Source: Phytophthora colocasiae
Lineage: Eukaryota; Oomycota; Peronosporomycetes; Peronosporales; Peronosporaceae
Direction of reading: 5' to 3'
Length of the DNA stretch: 64,000 bases
NCBI GenBank assembly: GCA_018806915.1
Contig: JAGKQI010000092.1
Span: forward strand, 348,501-412,500
Part shown: positions 57,350 through 64,000 of the stretch, piece after piece
Position numbering within the stretch: the first letter of the stretch is position 1
How the letters are laid out: each line of letters opens with the position of its first letter
The notes under the pieces: model-generated
What the model was told of the DNA's origin: nothing
What the model saw: only the letters and a program-made list of their open reading frames with translations
Databases searched by the model: none
Translations under genes and position numbers: made by a program

Positions 57350-57535
57350 TGTTGTGTGGACTAGAGCGCTTGGAGGAAAGTTTGAGACTGAGTGTATTAG
57401 CATCCTTTACACTGCCTACGAGTTGCCCCCGGTGACGTGAGTGGTCCTCCCGCTCTGGTTGTTACCAACCAATCGTTCCGCAGTTGTAGTTGGCACACGT
57501 CACAGAAGCGCGCGTCACAGGTACGGATTCCAACA
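57350..57535 (-). repeat. 5' LTR of the copia element (186 bp) and adjacent primer-binding site
   Basis: Read on the minus strand it starts TGTTGGAATCC and ends CACAACA, i.e. with the usual TG...CA boundaries. The next bases, GGTTATGAGCCC, fit a copia primer-binding site of initiator-tRNA type, and the gag ATG lies inside it. It pairs in sequence with the solo LTR at 46041-46241, in opposite orientation. Confidence 0.88.
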
Positions 57536-57849
57536 TACTTCCCCTCTCTCTTCTAGTCAATCATCAGCTCTAGAACTGGCATCCAGTGCCTCTGAGGTAT
57601 CCATCCAACTGGCTCAGTCCACGCCTTCGTCGTAGACACCAGCTTCGGGAGCATCAACTCCTCATCAACAGTCAACAGCTCCGATGGCAAGCGATGCATC
57701 AACGTTGCTGGCGTTGTCCTCCCAAGCGTCCTTCATCGAAGCCTCGATTCCTAGTAGCTTCGTTACGGGGCAACGTCGATCTCGCTGTCCAGAGACGAAC
57801 CCAAGTGTAGCGATCTCGTCGCCTCCATTGTCTTCTCGGCGAACGACTC
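57536..57849 (+). other. Ser-rich open stretch between copia LTR and hAT remnant
   Basis: Plus-strand frames here are rich in Ser, Thr and Ala (for example SSQSSALELASSASEVSIQL) and are interrupted by a stop near 57633. The stretch may be the decayed N-terminal coding part of the hAT transposase that follows, but no domain is visible. Confidence 0.35.
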
Positions 57850-58640
57850 GTGCTTAAGCGTCACCGCGCTCAACGCCCCGCCCGCAACCTTTGTTTAGAT
57901 CACCCCGTCGCTGTCCTCGTCGTGAGAAATCTCGCGTATGCGGTGCCAATGCTAGATCCTATTGTCGAGGCATTGTGTGAACTTGAGTCCGATGGCGTTC
58001 CGACGTCGCGCGTATACGAGCGTTTTAAATGGTTGCATCAAGGGTATTCCGCTGTACCACCGACAAACGATGGTGAGACCACACTTTTCGATGAGCTGAA
58101 TGGCAATAGGAACGATGCTGACTACGTCCCAATTGCGTTGAGTGTTAGAAGAAGTTGAATTTTGGAATCTAGTAGACCAAAGATGGAAGTTCGTTCATAC
58201 GAATGCAATGGGGATAGCGTATCTTCTGGACTCAAACACAAACCTCGACGGCTTTATCGACAGGGATCTACCATTAAGGAAGCCTGCAAGTTTGCGGATA
58301 AAGCTGATCTGTTTCAACGCTTGGATGCAGCTAATGGGTGGCTTTTTGCACGAAACGAGCCGAGGGTGTTTTCCCTCGCCATTGGCGGGAAGCTCAGAGA
58401 AACGCCGGAGAAAACTACAAGGCTATCTCTTTTCTCGCAGACCTTGTCTTTAGCATCCCCACGTCTTCAGCATCGAGCGAGATAGCCTGGAGAATTTTCG
58501 ACTTAATCCACTCCAAGAGGAGGAATCGCCTGTCGACAAAGAAGGTTGAATTGTTAGCGTACGTGTACATCAACAACGGACGGAAGCGTCAATTTAGACT
58601 TAGCGAGGCTGCAGCCTTACCCGGAAGCCGGAGACGATGA
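57850..58640 (+). pseudogene. hAT-family transposase remnant
   Basis: Three frames combine into the C-terminal half of a hAT transposase. 57850-58158 is unremarkable (YERFKWLHQGYSAVP). 58142 onward gives EFWNLVDQRWKFVHTNAMGI and AYLLDSNTNLDGFIDRDL, the pattern just upstream of the dimerisation region. 58338-58640 ends with FSIPTSSASSEIAWRIFDLI and HSKRRNRLSTKKVELLAYVY, the conserved hAT dimerisation motif. Frame changes occur near 58140 and about 58270-58420. A terminus-like sequence follows at 58765. Confidence 0.82.
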
Positions 58641-58764
58641 AAGGCTACTTTGTAGATGTGTAGGTTAGCCGAACCTAACAGTAAGTTCGAATGTATCCAT
58701 CATCGATTCCGAGCATTTTTTGCGCGGAGAGGTGAGCATGAACATATTTATGAGCATTCGGAAC

Positions 58765-58785
58765 TTGCGCGCAAACAACACTAGC
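58765..58785 (+). repeat. Probable hAT terminal sequence, shared with 46622-46642
   Basis: Twenty-one identical bases (TTGCGCGCAAACAACACTAG plus C) occur here about 125 bp after the hAT stop codon and again at 46622-46642, with related sequence in front (gagcattcggaac here, gagcattccgagc there). They most likely mark the same end of two hAT-related insertions. No complementary copy at the other end was seen. Confidence 0.45.
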
Positions 58786-59916
58786 ATCGAGTAGCAGGGA
58801 CCTGTGCATTTGGGATCCGCCGTTCGCGTTCCAGTTGATAAAATCCTCGAGACCGGGCTAGCGGCCTCGAGCCAGAGTGACTGCGTGTACATCCTGTCGT
58901 TGCTGTCTGCAATACAGTCGCGTTTTTTACTTCAGCGGACTGGTGTTTCTATGGCAGCGAGCGCTAACTCGTTGCTCATGCTCTCAAAACGCTCGACGGT
59001 CTTCAAGCAAGCCTCATCGACGTCAGGGGAGAGGTTTAAGGCTTCAGCGGTTGAATCAACCACCGGCAAAGGGCGGGATCCCACAGGCTTGCTTAACAAT
59101 GCACAGCAAAGAATGTCAGCATCGCTACCGTCAAGTTGTCGGGCTTGGCTGTGGCTTTGAACTGCTGCGTGAGCAGACCATGAAACTTTCGACCGGAAGA
59201 ATGACAAAAAAATGGTATGAAGGCAGGGCAGTCGTGTATACGTCCTGACTCCTCCATCAATAAATGGGCTGCACTAGAGATAAGGTTGACTGCTGAAGTC
59301 TTCGATCAACTAAAGCCCTTTTCGAGAAAACCACGGGGGTGCGGCGCTTGGATCGTTCTGGTGCAGTTGCTGCGCCACAATTACAAGCTCCCGTTGAAAA
59401 CCATCCTAGTGCCGACATCTTCGCTCTTCCGACACCTTCCCCGACGCTGGTGTTCTCGAAACGGGATCAGAAGCCGGCACTCCCGGCACCTTCTTCGGCA
59501 CTGGCAGTCGCCGATGCAGACGCTCCCGATGCTTGAGAGACCACGGAATTGGTCGATGGAGAGAGCACGAACACCAAACGAGGACGAGCAAGAAACGTAC
59601 GTGATGGAGATTGAGTACTATTACACCGTCAGCGATACTCACTACATTTCCGCTGGAGAGCTCATAGTACATGCATGGCTTCCCACGGATATTCCAGGCA
59701 GACCGTGTCGCGAGCGACCATGAACGTCGAGACCGACGGGCTGAGCGCTGAGCGAACCAGCGCGAACCGGTGACTGTGACGATGGCGAAACATTAGAGAG
59801 TGCATTATGGGCCAAGAAGGCAACGACAATGACGAGTATTAACCGCTAGCTACATGTACCTCTGCTTTGACTCAACACGCTCAAGCGTGTGTTTGGTTTA
59901 GTTTAAGTTAGGAATT
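58786..59916. other. Intergenic region, probably transposon remnants
   Basis: Plus-strand open stretches such as 58804-59160 (HLGSAVRVPVDKILETG...) and 59217-59723 exist but lack recognisable domains, end abruptly and switch frame. The first has a weak resemblance to a small barrel-like segment found in oomycete transposon-linked proteins. No gene is claimed. Confidence 0.4.
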
Positions 59917-61457
59917 CTATCGCCGAGGAATATCCGGTGGCGGCGATGAGATTCCTGCCTTCAGCAGCAGCGTTGCATTAAGCTCTGCTTCCAATTGATT
60001 CATCCCGTATTTGTCTTCCTCGGCCCTGCGCACTGCGTCCTCACTCATTTGCTGGCGCACCATCTCTTGATGCTCGCGATTCCGCTGGTGAAGTCGTTCC
60101 TTTGCCTCACTCTGCTCCCTGCGCCATGTCTGGAACTCGGCCTTAAACTTGCTAGCGTAGGCAGACTCTTCCTGCTCCAGCAAGAGTCGTCGAGCCTTTT
60201 TCTCTTCCTTCTGCATCGCCAGCGCCTGCATCTGTGCTCGTGCAGCATCTCGCTTCTTACGTTCTTTTTGCTCCAGCAACTCGGCCTCTCGCGCTCGCAC
60301 AGCGGCTTGTACCACAAGCGCATGCTGTTCGTCCTCACGTGCCTTCTCCTCGGCAGTTTTCACATTGAGCAGTGCCAGCTTCACCTTTTGGCTCTGCTTC
60401 GCAAGTATTCCGTTGAGCTCCGCGCGGCGCACAGCCTCCTGCATCTCGAGCTTCTTCTCATAGGCTTTTTGCAACTCGAGGTCTTGTTGCTGGTCGCGTA
60501 GCACAGCTTGGCGTTTGAGTTCGAGCTGCTGGGCGTTTGCCTGCTTGACCCGGACGACTTCTTCCATATCGGCAGCCTTGCGCTCAGCCTTGCGACGCTT
60601 GTCTTCCTCATCAAGGAGACGGAATCTCTCAAGTGTGCGACGCTCGTTGCGCTCCTTGGTTTCTTGGGCTGCACGCAGTATCTCAGCCTGTGCACGGAGA
60701 TCCTGTTGTCGCTGCTGGGCCTCTAGCAGCATCTTGTCCTGGCGCTGCTTCAACTTGGCCTTCTCCTGTTCGCGCCACACAGCTTGCTGCGTTGCCTGAG
60801 CGTTAGCGTAGGCGTCAGCCACTGCTTTTTCGTCCAAACGCCTGCGCTGCTTCTCGGCATCCTGTTGCGCGAGTTGCCCTCGGTACTCGACTGCAGCCGC
60901 CAGTCGCCGTCGCTCCGCTTCCTCCTTGGCCTGCTGCACTTCAGCCACCTCCTGCTCGAAGATCTACAGTCCCAATACATGTTATGTTAGTTCTGTCCTG
61001 AAAAGTGAGGCAAATGATGCGAGACACTTACCGGCACCCAGAGATTCGGTCGCTGCTTGCGCGGCGGACGGCGCACGGAGCCGAAGCGCTCTTCATCGTA
61101 GCCTTCGTCGGCACTGAGCGGCTTCAACGGCTGGTCCTCGTGATTGCTGGAATCTGCCACTGACGTCTTGTAGTTGTTGCTGACTTTGGTCTCAAACGTC
61201 GAGCGCGTTTTCGACGGCACTAGCCGCTCTCGGTGGGCAACCCGTGCGAGCTCTTCGCCGACGTGGCGCAGTATGAGGCGTTGGGCGGTGCGCTGAGGCT
61301 GGCAACGAGCTTTAATCTCCTGAACATGCGCGCGGGCCCTGGCGTCGAGTTTATGCTGAGCCTCGAGCGCTGCCGCTCGCTGCTGCTTGGCAGCGCGGCT
61401 CTTCTCGACGAGCATTCGCTGCGCCGGCGTGAGCATCAGGCTGCCATTGACCACCAT
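59917..61457 (-). CDS. Long coiled-coil protein of TPH type, possibly flagellar (two exons)
   Basis: Exon 1 is 61032-61457 (142 codons, ATG at 61457) and exon 2 is 59917-60963. They are joined by a 68-bp GT-AG intron (GTAAGT donor, CTGTAG acceptor) in phase 0, giving 490 residues. Exon 1 has a basic coiled N-terminus and the segment RPPRKQRPNLWVP. From the junction (IFEQEVAEVQQAKEEAERR) to about residue 465 the chain is almost unbroken charged coiled coil rich in Gln, Glu, Arg, Lys and Ala (RRTLERFRLLDEEDKRRKAE, EFQTWRREQSEAKERLHQ). This resembles trichohyalin/plectin-homology proteins of ciliary doublet microtubules (CFAP/MNS1 type), which would suit an organism with flagellated zoospores. 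The assignment rests on overall pattern only. The reading frame is intact. A TATA-like run lies near 61513 upstream. Confidence 0.85.
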
Positions 61458-63799
61458 TTACAACAACGCTTCAACGTGATGGCATAGCTGTCAGCTTCAA
61501 CGCAGTTCCCTATAAAAAGCGCAAAGATATATCCATGCAAGCTAATTTTGACGGGTGCAATGGGTGAAACAGAAGCAAAGCAATTTGCTACCAGTACCGT
61601 AGTCATGAACTTTACCTTGAAAACGATAGACATGCGGACCATACCATGCCTGTGTCCACCGACCACTGTTCAGACCAAGCAGTCCAGTGCAGTACCGCCG
61701 GGAAGACGCCGCGGGGTCTTTGGCGCCGTCTGCGCCGATGGCGAGCGGATCGATTTCTCACCAGAACACCGATTGCTGGGTGGTGCATCCGCGAGGGTGA
61801 CACAAGGCCGTAGCACAGCGGTGCTGGAGTCCAACCACACATCTTTGACGGTTGGCATGTGACCGCAACGCGGCATCTGCGGTTGATGCGCTACGCTGCC
61901 GGCTGGACCGAAGTTGCTAACGCACGCGCCACACTCACTTCAAGCCAGTGCCGCGCACGTGTTCACAGCATCTCAAGTCGATCGACATGGTACAGGTAGG
62001 AGCTGCAAGCGGGCATTGGCAGGAGCGCGGGAGGCAGGAGCACGGCGCGGCAGGCAGGTTGTCGACGACGGCCACTGCAAGTTGATCGTGGAACTCGTCA
62101 AACGATGCAGCGAACCGTGGAACCCGGCTTTGTCTCGTATTGAGTCTTGCAGGTGGATACCGACGGTATCATCAAAGTGGACTAGAGTGAATATGAGGTG
62201 GTCATAGAAGCGACCACACACTTTTATGCATAATCATAATGGTCAGGGTATGTATTTACAAAGGTTCTTGACCCGTTCCTGCTCATAGAATGTTCTGATA
62301 GAGGGGCGACGCGACGATGTCACTCGCGTCGAGCGGGCTCGTCCACCCCCGACGAGCTTTGGCAAAAGCAGAGGTCTTGAGGAGGTAGGTAGAGTACACT
62401 GTAGACTGCCTTGCTACGCTGCAACCCGATGGTACTGGTGAGAGTATACCGTACTAAAGACTGTAGTTATAGCACAGCGAATGCCCATCGTTGTCGTTCC
62501 CTGCTTTCTGCTCGCAAATTATTAAGATGCATGAACCTGTGGCAATTGCCACTTGCGCTTGCTCGATAGGCAAGGCTTGCAGCAAATCGAGCCGAGGCCG
62601 CAGGTTGCGCTTCGTCAGATCGCCTCGTCCCGTTTAACGCTGCGTTATCAGACTTGCATTACTCGAAAATTGCCTTCGGCTCGAAGTTACTGTATAGTGT
62701 GGCTCGCGTCGAGCCTCGACAGCAGCGATAAGCTCGGCTTTACGACCGCTGAAACACGCTGCTTCGTTTCGCAGTAACACGTTTGCTGCTGGCACTGCCG
62801 ACTTGGCAGATCGCCCAGCGGTGCTGCAGAGGCGGGTGCAAGTCAAGCGGAGTCGGTTCGGTTACATGTACCTCAGTGTGCGATCTTGATGTCGCCCGCC
62901 TCATGTTGTTTGGAACAGCCAAACTTTCTCAGCGCTGTGCACTGGCAAAAGTTTATCCCAACTACACTGTAATAACGTCTTGTATGTATTTCGGGCTCCC
63001 CTGTTTTGACCTGCAACTCTGTCTGAGACGACGGACTACAATGCTCAGATAGCCGCAAATGAGTAGCGCAAACTCCCGGCAAACTTCGTGGTAAACAACA
63101 ATAATCTTGCCATAATATAGCTGCTATATTCCATACATGTACAGCAAAACACTTGTTCGGAGGTGATGGTACGAGTATGTAACATGAACCGTGCCATAAT
63201 TCAGGTTGAAGCTGCACGTGCAGCCTGCAGCAGCAATACTTGCTCGGATCCGTGCGCTAATAGCAATGCTACATGTTCCTTAAGTTGTGCATTTGCGCAG
63301 GGAGCGTACACTGTATTACACGCTGTTGCTCGAGTTCGTTAGTGCCGTTTACGCGGTGATGAAACTTGCTTGGCATCTCGCTTTCCTATCCGCTGCGCTG
63401 CCGACGTACCCCTCGCTTGAATTGCACCCGACAACCAATCACTTCCGATAAAAAAGATACGGATGGTGTCGCATACGGTGTGGTGCACACAAGTTGTCAA
63501 TAAAACCTCGGGTGTGTTTCTCTTGTCGAAATAGGCGGCATGCTGCGCTTTGTATGCGGCAGACGAGCCAGCGCGAAGTAACGAGTCGGTTCGGGTCGAA
63601 AAACCTCGAGCCGGCCATTCTTTTGGATCCGGTCGCTGATTGGCCAAATGGTATCGCGGCATCCAATCAGCGCGCGGCTCGAGAGCAGAGAGCAGGCCCG
63701 AGCCAAGGGCAACCACAGCGGGCGAGCCAGGAGGAGGACAGCAGCGGCGTCGTGTGGACGGGCGGTATCCTACCCTACTCAAACTCGGAGCTCGTATTT
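61458..63799. other. Intergenic region of about 2.3 kb
   Basis: Only short ORFs are present. The longest is a plus-strand frame around 61560-61862, about 100 codons, with no recognisable domain and low-complexity Thr/Arg content. No RNA gene, LTR or transposase fragment was recognised. The left part should contain the promoter of the coiled-coil gene. Confidence 0.5.
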
Positions 63800-63816
63800 T
63801 CATTCTGCAATTTCCC
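63800..63816 (+). promoter_or_regulatory. Oomycete core promoter (Inr + FPR)
   Basis: TCATTCTGCAATTTCCC matches the oomycete core promoter GCTCATTYYNCAWTTTNYY at essentially every conserved position apart from the first two bases: Inr TCATTCT, then G, then FPR CAATTTCCC. Transcription would start inside it, about 150 bases before the ATG at 63953. It also supports the taxonomic assignment. Confidence 0.75.
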
Positions 63817-63952
63817 GACTGTCACCGACGCCCGCGCCTTCGCAGTCGTCCGTTTCCAAGTCGAGAGACCAGCCAGAGCGTCTTCGATCAAGTGAAGTGA
63901 CCCTTCCAAGTCTTTTTTGAAGCCCTCCGGCTCCGCACCAGACACACCTCAA

Positions 63953-64000
63953 ATGGCTGGTGCAGCAGGTAACTCGTACATGTCCATGGCGACCCCGAAC
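63953..64000 (+). CDS. Start of a gene cut by the window edge
   Basis: ATG at 63953 in a good context (cacctcaaATGG) opens 16 codons, MAGAAGNSYMSMATPN, up to the end. It follows the strong Inr/FPR promoter. A GT within the sixth codon could be an early intron donor. The product cannot be identified from so little sequence. Confidence 0.5.
   Translation, partial: MAGAAGNSYMSMATPN

Larger units (their letters stand above)
51837..57535 (-). mobile_element. Degenerate Ty1/copia retrotransposon with one LTR and a nested DNA transposon
   Basis: The domain order on the minus strand is LTR (57350-57535), gag, CCHC knuckle, protease, integrase, reverse transcriptase, RNase H, the order that defines Ty1/copia. 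Coding sequence ends near 51838 (RADILTKTLPPL). The expected second LTR is not found at that end; other retroelement sequence begins instead, so the 3' end is truncated. A 922-bp inverted-repeat element (51919-52840) interrupts RNase H. Several frameshifts show the copy is inactive. Confidence 0.93.

Noticed and set aside
61548..61862. Plus-strand ORF of about 100 codons upstream of the coiled-coil gene
   Set aside because: No recognisable domain, unusual composition and no clear promoter or splice partners; not enough support for a gene call.

Overview
The window looks like nuclear DNA of an oomycete, probably Phytophthora or a close relative. The signs are short GT-AG introns (61-77 bp), an AROM-type fused shikimate enzyme, an almost perfect oomycete Inr+FPR core promoter near the right end, and a dense mix of decayed Ty1/copia, Ty3/gypsy, Mutator-like and hAT elements. 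The genus is an inference; no database search was possible.

Layout. 1-1915 (minus) is the N-terminal part of the pentafunctional AROM protein (3-dehydroquinate synthase followed by EPSP synthase), cut by the window edge. 2173-2493 is a small spliced ORF in the same frame as the next gene. 2524-43500 (plus) is best read as ONE enormous gene. Four small introns join a Tudor-like and ARM/HEAT-type N-terminus to a huge last exon. That exon holds a Ser/Arg/Pro-rich basic stretch, an acidic stretch, about 11 degenerate copies of a short hydrophobic-helix motif, 62 full copies plus one partial copy of an almost identical 402-bp (134-codon) repeat, about 37 copies of a related 71-75-codon repeat, and a unique C-terminus that again carries the helix motif. 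As printed, the first array has 21 frame-breaking indels and the second one nonsense codon. If these are consensus errors the product is about 13,570 residues. 43995-44501 (minus) is ALG13.

44.5-59.9 kb is an island of mobile-element debris: a Ty3/gypsy gag fragment, a solo copia LTR, a frameshifted Mutator-like transposase, a SET-domain gene with a decayed upstream part, a degenerate copia element on the minus strand with one 186-bp LTR, a 922-bp inverted-repeat DNA transposon nested in the copia RNase H region with a 3-bp target duplication, and a decayed hAT transposase. 59917-61457 (minus) is an intact two-exon coiled-coil gene, possibly flagellar. The last 2.5 kb is intergenic and ends with a strong oomycete promoter and the first 16 codons of a new gene.

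The single-copy genes (AROM, ALG13, coiled-coil protein) are ordinary and not functionally linked. The unusual object is the giant, extremely acidic Ala/Val/Glu repeat protein at 2.5-43.5 kb.
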